Shown here one piece after another: positions 14,284 through 21,371 of a DNA stretch of 24,912 nucleotides. Within the stretch, counting starts at the first letter, position 1, and the number at the start of each line of letters is the position of its first letter. The DNA lies in NCBI GenBank assembly GCA_027886795.1, contig JAPCJU010000004.1:1-24912 (forward strand), read 5' to 3'. The position numbers and the translations under genes are program-made. The notes under the pieces are model-generated. The model saw nothing but the letters and a program-made list of their open reading frames with translations, had not been told where the DNA came from and made no database searches. The DNA is from Nitrososphaerota archaeon (lineage in GTDB: Archaea; Thermoproteota; Nitrososphaeria; Nitrososphaerales; CADDZS01).

Positions 14284-15474
14284 ATGGCTTCGCTTGATCT
14301 TATGGCAGAGGCAAAAAAAATAGAGCCTGAGATTATTGCGTTTAGGAGAGACCTCCACGCGAACCCGGAGCTTTCCTACATGGAGAATAGAACAGCCAAG
14401 GTGGTTGCCGAAAGGTTAAGAGATCTGGGAATCGAGGTCAAGACAAATATTGGGGGCACGACGGGAGTTCTCGGAATCCTTCGCGGCGGAAATGCGGGAA
14501 AAGTCATTGGCTTGCGAGCTGACATGGATGCTCTGCCGGTTACCGAGGAAGTCGACCTTCCGTTCAAATCGATAAACCAGGGGGTCATGCACTCGTGTGG
14601 TCATGATACGCATGTTGCGATGCTCATGGGAGCAGCAGAGATTTTATCTAAACATAGAGAAGAGATTTCCGGAACTGTCAAATTTTTTTTCCAGCCCGCA
14701 GAAGAGGACGGGGGGAGGGGAGGTGCAAAGCCAATGATCGAGGCGGGAGTGATGGAAAACCCGAAGGTGGATTACGTTTTTGGGTTGCACATAGGCGGAG
14801 AATATGATTCTGGCACGTTCGGAGTTAGGCCTGGTCCATTCATGGCAGCCCCGGACGCTTTCAGGATTCGGATAATTGGCAAGGGAGGTCACGGATCAAG
14901 ACCTCATGAAACCATAGATCCCATTTTTGTTTCGGCACAGCTCATCGTGGCGCTTCAAGGAATTTCCAGTCGCATAATCAACCCCGTCAAGCCGTTTGTA
15001 GTTTCAGTTTGCAGCATTCACTCTGGAACTAAAGATAACATAATTCCTGATGACGCCCTCTTGCTTGGAACTATACGCACGATGGATGAAAGAACGAGAA
15101 GACTCGCAAAAAAGAGTGTTTCTCAAATTACAAGGGCAGTTTGCAACGGGTTCAATGCTAAGTATGAATTGAGCTTCAAAGAAGACGCTTACCCAGTAAC
15201 TTACAATAACGAAAAAGTTACGCAAAAGGTGATTGAAATCTTGAAGACGATAAAGGGTACCAAGACTTCGCTTATTGATGTGAAATTAGGCGCCGAAGAT
15301 TTTTCACGGTTTCTTCAAAAGGCGCCGGGGACTTTCTATTACATCGGTACCAGGAATGAAAAGAAAGGTTGCATATATCCCAATCACAGCTCAAAGTTCA
15401 AAGTGGATGAAGATGTGTTAAAGTTTGGAGCGGTATCCCTTGCTAAACTCGCGTTGGAATTTGGTAAATCTTAG
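14284..15474 (+). CDS. M20 family amidohydrolase/carboxypeptidase
   Basis: A 396-residue metal-dependent hydrolase, the usual length of the M20D aminoacylase/hippurate-hydrolase group. Seen: FRRDLHANPELSYMENRTA (20-38), GLRADMDALPVTEE (77-89), HSCGHDTHVAMLMGAAEIL (103-121), FQPAEEDGGRGGAKPMIEAG (136-155), the lid domain with GGHGSRPHETIDPI (201-214), and a terminal NHSSKFKVDE. Likely metal ligands are C105, H107, E141, H169 and H368; E140 is the likely general base. It should cleave N-acyl amino acids or short peptides in the cytoplasm. No signal peptide is present. The exact substrate cannot be read from sequence. It stands alone on the plus strand. Confidence 0.93.
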   Translation: MASLDLMAEAKKIEPEIIAFRRDLHANPELSYMENRTAKVVAERLRDLGIEVKTNIGGTTGVLGILRGGNAGKVIGLRADMDALPVTEEVDLPFKSINQGVMHSCGHDTHVAMLMGAAEILSKHREEISGTVKFFFQPAEEDGGRGGAKPMIEAGVMENPKVDYVFGLHIGGEYDSGTFGVRPGPFMAAPDAFRIRIIGKGGHGSRPHETIDPIFVSAQLIVALQGISSRIINPVKPFVVSVCSIHSGTKDNIIPDDALLLGTIRTMDERTRRLAKKSVSQITRAVCNGFNAKYELSFKEDAYPVTYNNEKVTQKVIEILKTIKGTKTSLIDVKLGAEDFSRFLQKAPGTFYYIGTRNEKKGCIYPNHSSKFKVDEDVLKFGAVSLAKLALEFGKS

Positions 15475-15555
15475 ACAACAACGTTTTTGGGCGGAATTAC
15501 TTTTGAAAGGAGGTTTCTTCTACAGTCCAGTTCGCAAGAAGCGTGCCGTTGAACT

Positions 15556-15684
15556 TTGAAAAAACAACTCGTCATCTGTCCACAGTGTTCACTCGCTTTT
15601 CCGATTGACGTGATAGTTGAACACGTACTCAGCCATTCTAAAGACCAGCCCAAATCAGGCGAGGCAAAACCATCGGGAGCTTGA
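15556..15684 (+). CDS. 42-residue C2H2 zinc-finger protein
   Basis: A very short frame from TTG to TGA. After MKKQLVI it has CPQC, SLAFPIDVIVE, then H-x4-H (HVLSHS), which is a complete C2H2-type finger (C8, C11, H23, H27), and a Lys/Pro/Ser tail. An in-frame stop lies two codons upstream, so TTG is the only start. Its stop is 19 bases before the nuclease-phosphatase gene start, so the two are probably one unit. An AAGGAGGT at 15507-15514 lies too far upstream to serve this start. Confidence 0.55.
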   Translation: MKKQLVICPQCSLAFPIDVIVEHVLSHSKDQPKSGEAKPSGA

Positions 15685-15703
15685 AATTCGTTGGAGATAA
15701 CAA

Positions 15704-17014
15704 TTGTCGCTGGATAATTATCTGCATGATCGTAACGAGGCTGAGACCGCCCTGTCCGGGGCGGAAAGGGAAAAGTTCGAAAAGTGGGTATCGTCGATCC
15801 TCTCCGATCCAAAGTCAATCGCTGCAACGATCGAAGATGCCCTAAAAAGTGGGATGTTTTCTGAATGGGAATCCGAGTCCATAAACCACAAGTTCAGGCT
15901 GGGATCCTATTATCCGAGTATGGTTGAGAAGTGTCTTCGAGCCCAGGCGTATTCTTACTTATTTCCTGAACCTCCCACGGCGGAAGAACTAGCCATTTTT
16001 GCAGAGGGGAAGGCGATTCACGAACTGATTGCTCTCGCCCTACGAAGATCCGGCTTGATTTCAGTGGAGGGGAGCGAAGTCTCCGTTGACCTCGAATTCA
16101 GCAACGAGGCAAAACTTCACGGTAGGATCGATGACTTGCTCTTGATAAGGATCGACAAAGCCGGCGAGAAGTTCAAGCTGTTTGTGCCTCTTGAGATAAA
16201 GAGCGCCTCTACACTTCCGGACGAACCGAGACAGTCGCACTATTACCAGCTTTCTACTTACCTCCTAGCTCAAGACTATCCTCTGGGAGTTTTGCTCTAC
16301 TGGGCAAAGCGAGAGGGGCGCGTCAAAGCTTTCACGATCGTGAAAGACGATGTTATGCGCGCGGTTCTGAGAGAGAGAGTTTTCGAGCTACACGAAGCTC
16401 TCAAGAGCGGTGGCTTACCGCAGAAGGAAGCATCAGTAACTCGAGATTACGGCCAGTGCGAGCGTTGCTCCTACTTGGAGAGGTGTAATCCATACCTCAT
16501 TGATTCGATTCCTGCAAACTCAAAGGTCTCGCTCTTTGATCTCGACAGTGTCGTTCTCGACACCTCGCAGAAAAGGAGAGCAATAATTCAAGATCTGGGC
16601 CTTTCGCCCTCGAGCAGACCCTCCGATATTCATGACGATGAATTGAAGAAAAAATACTGGGAGATGTTGGACAGCCCGAAATATGTCGAGTTTGACTTAC
16701 CGGCACCTCAAGCTCCGGACAAGGTGTATGAACAATTGAAACTCGGAAGGGTACCGATCGGTATCTCCTCCTCTCGGCGGGATAATTTGCTCGAAGCAAC
16801 GCGCGCTAGACTGGCAAATTTGGGCATACCCATCTTCCAATTGATTTTACGGGAACATGGGAATTACGATACCGATGGAAAGTTCAAGACAAGGTGGGCG
16901 AGCCGACTGGGAATAAATTATGATGTAGTAGAGATTTTTGATCGCGATGCCGTGACAAGTTCTTTGATCATGAAAAGCGCCCAAGCCAAAAGAACGCAAA
17001 CCGTCGAGAAATAA
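15704..17014 (+). CDS. Cas4/Dna2-like Fe-S nuclease fused to a HAD-like phosphatase domain
   Basis: A 436-residue fusion. Residues 65-265 are a Cas4/Dna2-type PD-(D/E)XK nuclease: EGKAIHELI (H106), GRIDDLL (D143), PLEIKSA (E164, K166) and HYYQLSTYLL (Q182). Its four cysteines, C77 (VEKCLRAQ) and C252-x2-C255-x5-C261, should hold an iron-sulfur cluster. Residues 274-425 look like a HAD domain: SLFDLDSVVLDT (D279, D281), GISSS (S355), FKTRW (K396) and EIFDRDA (D413, D415). The nuclease would trim DNA ends; a HAD partner suggests end dephosphorylation as in polynucleotide 3'-phosphatases, which is inference. The TTG start has GGAGAT eight bases upstream. No CRISPR array or cas1 is nearby, so a repair role is likelier. 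Confidence 0.85.
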   Translation: MSLDNYLHDRNEAETALSGAEREKFEKWVSSILSDPKSIAATIEDALKSGMFSEWESESINHKFRLGSYYPSMVEKCLRAQAYSYLFPEPPTAEELAIFAEGKAIHELIALALRRSGLISVEGSEVSVDLEFSNEAKLHGRIDDLLLIRIDKAGEKFKLFVPLEIKSASTLPDEPRQSHYYQLSTYLLAQDYPLGVLLYWAKREGRVKAFTIVKDDVMRAVLRERVFELHEALKSGGLPQKEASVTRDYGQCERCSYLERCNPYLIDSIPANSKVSLFDLDSVVLDTSQKRRAIIQDLGLSPSSRPSDIHDDELKKKYWEMLDSPKYVEFDLPAPQAPDKVYEQLKLGRVPIGISSSRRDNLLEATRARLANLGIPIFQLILREHGNYDTDGKFKTRWASRLGINYDVVEIFDRDAVTSSLIMKSAQAKRTQTVEK

Positions 17015-17062
17015 ATTGACTAGATTCGGTTATTAGTCCAATCTCGCTTTCATCAGGCGGAT

Positions 17063-17317
17063 TTGACTGCCCTATCCGTTGACGGAGTCCCTCAAAAAGA
17101 TCTTGACGAATGCATTGAGAAACTCGAGGATCTCGCCAGATGGTCGAGAGAAAAGAAATTAGATCGGTGGGCGTTTAGAGCAGCTCTATTGAAGGCGCTC
17201 TATGACAATGCAGATGCGTACTTTGTTGAGGGTGGCGGAGATTTCAGAGAAATCGCAGCCTTTGACAATGGCGTGGCAACAGTGCTGAGATCCGTGCGAG
17301 ATGTCAAGAATACCTAG
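17063..17317 (+). CDS. Small helical protein, unknown function
   Basis: An 84-residue acidic protein: DLDECIEKLEDLARWSREKK, LDRWAFRAALLKALYDNADA, then a Gly-rich turn (VEGGGDFREI) and FDNGVATVLRSVRDVKNT. Helical throughout, with no recognised domain. TTG start at 17063, preceded by GGCGG as a weak ribosome-binding site. It follows the nuclease-phosphatase gene by 48 bases on the same strand, so it may be the last gene of that unit. Its stop overlaps the stop of the converging gene by four bases. Confidence 0.55.
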   Translation: MTALSVDGVPQKDLDECIEKLEDLARWSREKKLDRWAFRAALLKALYDNADAYFVEGGGDFREIAAFDNGVATVLRSVRDVKNT

Positions 17318-17796
17318 TCTATATTCTGGCGAGGAGCCTGAGGATCGCCCTCGCGAAGTCTCAACAGGGTCTCTAGTTGATCGTAAGGACTTTTTTCTTT
17401 GACCGCTTCCAACAGAGATAGTCTGTAGAGACTTGCCATTTCCCGAACTGAAAATGCTGAGGGCGCGGCAATTACAATGCAAACATCAGGAGTGCAATCA
17501 TAGGTCTTTAGTCTAAGTTTCACTATTTCGATTTCCATGGCTTCCTGATCTCCGGGCAATGTCAACAACGATTCAATTATCATTTTGTCGCCCGTGTCGG
17601 TCTTGGTGCACACAAAATCGAACTCGTGCAGGTTACCACTGATGCCTCTCAACTTGCCATGAACTTTACATACAAACCCGTATCCTTGCAAGAGCTCAGT
17701 GATCCTCTGAACATCTAATCCGTGTATATCGGCGGGCAGACTACTCTCGAGAAAATTCAGAGTTTCGCGCCTCTCGGCGACCGTCGAACCAGCCAA
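17314..17796 (-). CDS. Degenerate PD-(D/E)XK-like protein
   Basis: A 160-residue protein. LLQGYGFVCKVHGKLRGISG, then NLHEFDFVCTK, DKMIIESLL and PDVCIVIAAPSAFSVREMAS follow the order of Mrr/NERD-like restriction-endonuclease folds: a helix-strand start, G-x-S-G, [HE]-E-[FI]-D, a strand with E-x-K, then a strand-helix. The catalytic Asp equivalent (D60) and Glu (E75) are present, but the Lys position holds Leu (L77), so it is probably not an active nuclease. A DNA-binding or structural role is possible. TTG start at 17796. It converges with the helical small gene. Confidence 0.6.
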   Translation of the reverse strand: MAGSTVAERRETLNFLESSLPADIHGLDVQRITELLQGYGFVCKVHGKLRGISGNLHEFDFVCTKTDTGDKMIIESLLTLPGDQEAMEIEIVKLRLKTYDCTPDVCIVIAAPSAFSVREMASLYRLSLLEAVKEKSPYDQLETLLRLREGDPQAPRQNID

Positions 17797-17892
17797 TTTC
17801 TACACCTAGGTTCTAGTTGTAGTCTGTGGTATTAATTCTTGGATTCCGAATACCAGAATATCGATTGTTAATTTTTCTGGAAATGGTGAAAC

Positions 17893-17923
17893 TGCCTATA
17901 CATCCCATCACCGATTATGGGGA
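17893..17923 (+). promoter_or_regulatory. TATA-like element with an adjoining palindrome, regulator gene promoter
   Basis: GCCTATAC (17893-17900 region) lies about 28 bases before the ATG at 17926. The inverted pair ATCCCAT (17902-17908) and ATGGGGA (17917-17923) follows directly, between the TATA box and the start. The same half-sites appear before the prenyltransferase gene. The placement suits repression or autoregulation by the winged-helix protein encoded here. Confidence 0.4.
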
Positions 17924-17925
17924 CT

Positions 17926-18891
17926 ATGTCAGAAGAGAGTACTCCTAGTTCGCTCGAACTTCAGGCAAAAGTAAGAGACATCCATTCAGCTCTTTCAAAT
18001 AGCGATTCTCTCCGGATCTTTAATCTCGCCGCAGAGGGAATAGACGCGTCCACTAGCGTTTTGGAGAAACACCAATTCACAAAGAAGCGCTATTACGGGA
18101 GGTTGAAGGAGCTCGTAGACTTGGGGCTAGTCTTCAAGAAGGAAGGCGAGTACAAGCATACCGTCCTTGGTAGCATGATATTTGAGAACCAAGTCAAAAG
18201 CCTCGAACAGATTTTGGTAAAAAAAAGTAATCTAGAAGTAATCAGCGCCCTAAAAAAGAATGCTGAAAATGGGGCTTTGAGCATGACGGGAGCAGAACTT
18301 CCTCAAGAGCTGATGAATGACCTTGAAGCCTCCACTGGAGTTTCAGACTTGCAGGCGGCAAGATTTTTCGCGACCTGGAACGAGCTCAGCTCGTTTGTCG
18401 CACTAAAGATAGAAACCATGAAGACAGAACTTTTTGCAGCCACCAGGTACATCGATTTCAGAACAGCGGACACTGCACTAAGGGCCGCGAAGAGAGGATG
18501 TAAAGTAAACTTACTCCATAGTAATCGAAACGGTTTATCAACAAAACTGCAACTGATGGGGAATCTCATGGCGCATCCTAAAGCACTTTCAGTTTTCAAG
18601 GAGTTGACCAACAACCCAAATATAATCCTAGGGGAGGCGACTGTTCCCTACAGTTTTCTAGTCATAGATAATTCTGTAGTTGGGATAGAAATCGTGAATC
18701 CCGAAGATCCATATTCGTTCTTCTTCGGGCTGGAGTTCGAAAATCCTGACCTGGCTCAAAAACTGATATCTCACTTTCGCGAAATTTCAAAGAGCGCTGA
18801 AACTGATTCGATCGCAGCCATTATCGAGTCAAACCAGGCCTCTCTGCAAAAGACTCCGCAACGGCGAGACGAGCTTGTTACGTCGTCATGA
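17926..18891 (+). CDS. Winged-helix (ArsR/TrmB-like) transcriptional regulator with a large C-terminal domain
   Basis: A 321-residue protein. Residues about 15-95 form a winged helix: SDSLRIFNLAAEGIDASTSV, LEKHQFTKKRYYGRLKELVD, LGLVFKKEGEYKHTVLGSMI. The rest (about 100-300) has a helical linker and a domain with strands such as FAATRYIDFRTADTALRAAK, VNLLHSNRN, YSFLVIDNSVVGIEIV and FFFGLEFENPDLAQKLISHF. This resembles the phospholipase-D-like sensor domains fused to archaeal regulators, lacking a visible HKD motif. The ATG at 17926 is preferred over 17917 because the TATA-like element sits 28 bases before it and a palindrome covers 17917. The ligand is unknown. Confidence 0.75.
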   Translation: MSEESTPSSLELQAKVRDIHSALSNSDSLRIFNLAAEGIDASTSVLEKHQFTKKRYYGRLKELVDLGLVFKKEGEYKHTVLGSMIFENQVKSLEQILVKKSNLEVISALKKNAENGALSMTGAELPQELMNDLEASTGVSDLQAARFFATWNELSSFVALKIETMKTELFAATRYIDFRTADTALRAAKRGCKVNLLHSNRNGLSTKLQLMGNLMAHPKALSVFKELTNNPNIILGEATVPYSFLVIDNSVVGIEIVNPEDPYSFFFGLEFENPDLAQKLISHFREISKSAETDSIAAIIESNQASLQKTPQRRDELVTSS

Positions 18892-18970
18892 AACGTATCT
18901 TAACTTAGTTTTGGGACGCTCAGCTGCCTGGCCTGTGAGGAGTTTCCGGTCAGATCTTGTCGCTTACATT

Positions 18971-19050
18971 AAAGGGGCTCAAGATCGATACCGGCAGACG
19001 GTAATTGCGAGAGGGTCATCTCCGGGGTAACCCCGGAATCTTGGAGCTTT
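18971..19050 (+). ncRNA. Foldable leader or small RNA candidate upstream of the prenyltransferase
   Basis: Nested pairings form a three-way junction. The closing stem pairs AAAG, CTC and AAGA (18971-18974 and 18978-18984) with TCTT, GAG and CTTT (19039-19050) with small bulges. Hairpin A is TACCG (18989-18993), loop GCAGA, CGGTA. Hairpin B is TCCGGGG (19021-19027), loop TAA, CCCCGGA. It matches no riboswitch class recognised here, and it lies upstream of the TATA-like element of the next gene, so it may instead be the 3' end of the regulator transcript. Confidence 0.35.
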
Positions 19051-19065
19051 GGTATTAACAATATA

Positions 19066-19088
19066 ATCCCACCGATGGGGATAAATAT
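19066..19088 (+). promoter_or_regulatory. Palindrome and TATA element of the prenyltransferase promoter
   Basis: ATCCCA, CCGA, TGGGGA (19066-19081) is an inverted repeat that abuts ATAAATAT (19081-19088), a good archaeal TATA box about 35 bases before the ATG at 19120. An operator just upstream of the TATA box fits regulation of transcription initiation. Confidence 0.5.
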
Positions 19089-19119
19089 CTATTAACCATC
19101 GCACCGTTCTGCGAGATTG

Positions 19120-20070
19120 ATGTTTAGTCACCGGACAGACAAGCTGAAGCTTGCAAAACAGTCTTCAGTTGTAAGGCCTACTGACGCGTCTCCAGCGGCT
19201 TTGACCCCTTTAGGCCATGTCAGGGCATTTTGGACTCTGATGAAATCAGAGTATAGAGTGAGTGTGTTTGTTTTCTCGCTAATCACTGCGTACCTTCTCG
19301 CAACAAACTTGAAACCGAATTTCGTGCAATTAGGCGAGCTGATAGTCGCATGGTACTTCGTAACTTTCGGAGTCTATGTATTCAATTCTCTGACGGATGT
19401 TGAGGAAGATCGGATAGATCATCCGAAGAGGCCGATTCCTTCTGGTCGAGTGTCGATTAAAGACGGGTGGATAGCGTTTGTGACATCGATAGGCGTTTCT
19501 TTCGTCGTGAGCTTTTCAATCAGCACGATTTGCTTCATCTTGGTTCTCACTTCATTTGTTCTCGGGATCGCGTACTCGCATCCAAGCATCAGGGCGAAGC
19601 GACGCTTTCCGCTCAAGATACTCGTCTCGATTCCCGGAGCGATGGTGTGTAGCCTTTGTGGCGGGATAGTCGCTCAAAACTTGGATGGACCGGTCTATTT
19701 TTCCGCGATCTTCTTTGGTTTGTTTTCCTTGGTCACTCTTCTTTTGGGAGATATCTCCGACGTGCAGGGCGATACTGTTGCCGGCGTCAGATCTCTGCCG
19801 ATTGTAATTGGTCAGAGAAACTCGATTTTCTTCGTCGCGTTGTTGCCGATGGTGATAGCCTTCCTGGGATTAGCTTTCTTCCAGGCAGCCCATCTGAATC
19901 CTCTTTTTCCCTTGATCATCTTGGCAATAACAACTTACAGTACACTGAACATCGTAACACTTCTCCAAAAATACGATGACCACGTTTTTGCGAACAAGAT
20001 AAAGTCAAGGATGCGGATAATCCACTTCGCCCTTCAGCTGTCGCTGATACTGGGTTTGTTAGTGCTTTAA
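19120..20070 (+). CDS. UbiA-family prenyltransferase
   Basis: A 316-residue integral membrane protein with about eight to nine helices. The two Asp-rich motifs that bind Mg-diphosphate are NSLTDVEEDRIDHPKRPIPS (N89, D93, D97) and GDISDVQGDTVAG (D211, D214, D218), both typical of UbiA enzymes. The second motif, followed by RSLPIVIG, is like that of digeranylgeranylglyceryl phosphate synthase and (homo)geranylgeranyl reductant-lipid relatives, but menaquinone-type substrates are also possible. It transfers a prenyl chain at the membrane. The ATG at 19120 is preferred; a TTG lies one codon earlier. Its promoter shares half-sites with the preceding regulator gene. Confidence 0.88.
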   Translation: MFSHRTDKLKLAKQSSVVRPTDASPAALTPLGHVRAFWTLMKSEYRVSVFVFSLITAYLLATNLKPNFVQLGELIVAWYFVTFGVYVFNSLTDVEEDRIDHPKRPIPSGRVSIKDGWIAFVTSIGVSFVVSFSISTICFILVLTSFVLGIAYSHPSIRAKRRFPLKILVSIPGAMVCSLCGGIVAQNLDGPVYFSAIFFGLFSLVTLLLGDISDVQGDTVAGVRSLPIVIGQRNSIFFVALLPMVIAFLGLAFFQAAHLNPLFPLIILAITTYSTLNIVTLLQKYDDHVFANKIKSRMRIIHFALQLSLILGLLVL

Positions 20071-20075
20071 ATCCA

Positions 20076-20136
20076 GACCACGAAAATTTGTGGTCAATTA
20101 AGACAGTACAGCGAGATCTACCGTACTGCTGTTTTT
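20076..20136 (+). terminator. Hairpins and T run after the prenyltransferase gene
   Basis: GACCAC (20076-20081) pairs with GTGGTC (20090-20095). A second stem, CAGTAC (20104-20109) with GTACTG (20123-20128), is followed by CTGTTTTTC. The T run at 20132-20136 and the place right after the stop codon fit a terminator. Confidence 0.45.
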
Positions 20137-20188
20137 CTAAGGCATCGAAGGGCGAGTGTCACGATTCGCTACAGACAGGGCAGAATAT

Positions 20189-20521
20189 CTAGGAGATTAC
20201 TTTCACGTTGTCAATTTTCTGCCTTGCTTCAATCATTGCAGCGGCAAGCTGGCTCTGGCCGTAATTCAGGTCAAAAGTAGAATTGATCTCCTGAAGAATA
20301 GCTCTTTCGACTCCAGCTGCACTTTCTCGATATAGACTGTTAAGTCCAGAAACAAATTTTTCAGGGTTGTTGGGGATGTCGGCTCTACGGATGTGCCCTA
20401 TTTTTTGTAGGTGCCAATAGACCAGATGTTTTACATTTGGTCCGATTTTATCCAGTCCTCTGTCGACGCAGTTCATTACCTGCTCATCAGAGGCGGTCGA
20501 TTGCGCTTGTGTTAAAGCCAT
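20189..20521 (-). CDS. NitrOD5-like small domain protein
   Basis: A 110-residue protein from the ATG at 20521. QVMNCVDRGLDKIGPNVKHL, VYWHLQKIGHIRRADIPNNP, EKFVSGLNSLY, then AGVERAILQEINSTFDL matches the thaumarchaeal NitrOD5 output-domain pattern: [DR]-x-G-L-[DE]-x-[IL]-G, V-x-Y-[WY]-[HYL]-L, R-x-D-I-P-x-x-P-E-x-F, and a final amphipathic helix. The domain has no established activity; it is found alone or in signalling proteins. A longer frame to 20590 exists, but TATAAC at 20546-20551 lies 28 bases before the ATG at 20521, so the shorter form is preferred. The C-terminal 25 residues form an extra helix. Confidence 0.75.
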   Translation of the reverse strand: MALTQAQSTASDEQVMNCVDRGLDKIGPNVKHLVYWHLQKIGHIRRADIPNNPEKFVSGLNSLYRESAAGVERAILQEINSTFDLNYGQSQLAAAMIEARQKIDNVKVIS

Positions 20522-20545
20522 ATCAATGTGTAACGGATGCCGGAA

Positions 20546-20553
20546 GTTATAGA
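20546..20553 (-). promoter_or_regulatory. TATA-like element of the NitrOD5-like gene
   Basis: TCTATAAC on the minus strand is centred about 28 bases before the ATG at 20521, which fixes the shorter start for that gene. Confidence 0.5.
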
Positions 20554-20780
20554 ATCTGTTGTAACTCGGACTCAGTCTCGAAAGGTACATTCCATAAACT
20601 AGGTACGGATTATCGAATCTGATAATGTTCTATGAATTAAGACAGATTCTGAAAATTGTGTCTAACTTTATTCCCGATATATCGAGAATCGCTAGGAAGT
20701 GAATCTCTCGTAACGTTTCTCATGCAAAAAGTGAGCGATTTTGACACAATCAAAAATTGTCAGAGGGATTTGATCTCTGC

Positions 20781-20942
20781 TTACTCTCTTCGGCCATTTT
20801 CAAAATCTCCGTCTATGACTCTCTTGATGATGCTGGACGCACGTCCAAAAGTCTCCTGAAGATCTTTTTCGTGATCGATGATTATTCTTGCCGCCGTTTC
20901 ACCGAATGTGTCAACAAGACGCGATTTACTCGTTTCCTCCAA
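20781..20942 (-). CDS. 53-residue helical protein, unknown function
   Basis: A short frame from TTG to TAA. MEETSKSRLVDTFGETAARI, then IIDHEKDLQETFGRASSIIK and RVIDGDFENGRRE read as two amphipathic helices with balanced charge, like a genuine small protein. An in-frame stop two codons upstream leaves TTG at 20942 as the only start. AT-rich TAATAT at about 20985-20990 may be its promoter. The opposite strand carries a motif-free frame (20757-21002) that looks like its shadow. No family is recognised. Confidence 0.45.
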   Translation of the reverse strand: MEETSKSRLVDTFGETAARIIIDHEKDLQETFGRASSIIKRVIDGDFENGRRE

Positions 20943-21141
20943 GAATCAGCTCATCCCCAGCCTTCTTGGGAGACCACGTTTGCGATATTAGAATATTGTT
21001 GAATGATGTACTATTCTACACCCGGAGTCGAATCTAGGGAATTTGAGTGGAAGAAGCTGCTCCGTAGTCGAAATCTGAAAATCCCTTATTCTTTCAACAT
21101 ATTATAGATGTAAGGCTAAAATTGTCCAGCTCAAATCCGCC

Positions 21142-21190
21142 GGGTCGGAGACCCCTGCCATAGTGCGTTCGTCTTGCAGGTTTTCTTATT
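21142..21190 (+). other. Adjacent hairpins followed by a T-rich tract
   Basis: GGGTC (21142-21146), loop GGA, GACCC form one hairpin. CTGC (21155-21158) then pairs with GCAG (21176-21179) around a 17-base loop, and a T-rich tract TTTTCTTATTT follows. It could be a small RNA end or a terminator, but no gene on the plus strand ends just upstream. Confidence 0.3.
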
Positions 21191-21316
21191 TCTGCAAATT
21201 GGCTAAACGTGGAAAGCGCCGAGAGCTATTCTCTGCGATTTTTCCTTAGGGCACGAGTACAACAAACATAATCTGGTCAGCTTACCGATACTAAATGACA
21301 GAAAGACAAGCGCAGC

Positions 21317-21324
21317 TTTAAATA
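21317..21324 (+). promoter_or_regulatory. TATA box of the zinc-finger gene at 21372
   Basis: TTTAAATA is a near-ideal archaeal TATA box. Transcription should start near 21345-21350, which leaves a leader of about 25 bases containing AAGTGAG before the ATG. Confidence 0.55.
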
Positions 21325-21371
21325 CCGAGCCTCGCCGAAAGATCATCTTTGACCTTGAGAAGTGAGATAGT

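Larger units (their letters stand above)
20943..21371. other. Long intergenic region with hairpins and a promoter
   Basis: This 429-base stretch has no convincing gene. It holds the probable promoter of the 53-residue gene, the stem pair at 21142-21154 and 21155-21179, and the strong TATA box at 21317-21324 for the zinc-finger gene. The remainder shows no recognisable tRNA or repeat. Confidence 0.5.

Noticed and set aside
15507..15514. AAGGAGGT as a ribosome-binding site
   Set aside because: No ATG, GTG or TTG lies at a suitable distance downstream (the next TTG is over 40 bases away).
15471..15827. 118-codon minus frame across the nuclease gene start
   Set aside because: Lies over the 42-residue zinc finger and the start of the nuclease gene, with a composition unlike a real protein and no motif.
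15704..17014. CRISPR-Cas locus suggested by the Cas4-like protein
   Set aside because: No direct-repeat array and no cas1, cas2 or effector gene in the window; Cas4/Dna2-like nucleases are common outside CRISPR loci.
20757..21002. 81-codon plus-strand frame
   Set aside because: No motif, ragged composition; the opposite-strand 53-residue helical frame explains the coding signal better.
21122..21160. T-arm-like string CTCAAATC
   Set aside because: The flanking bases do not pair as a T stem, and no other tRNA arm is found.
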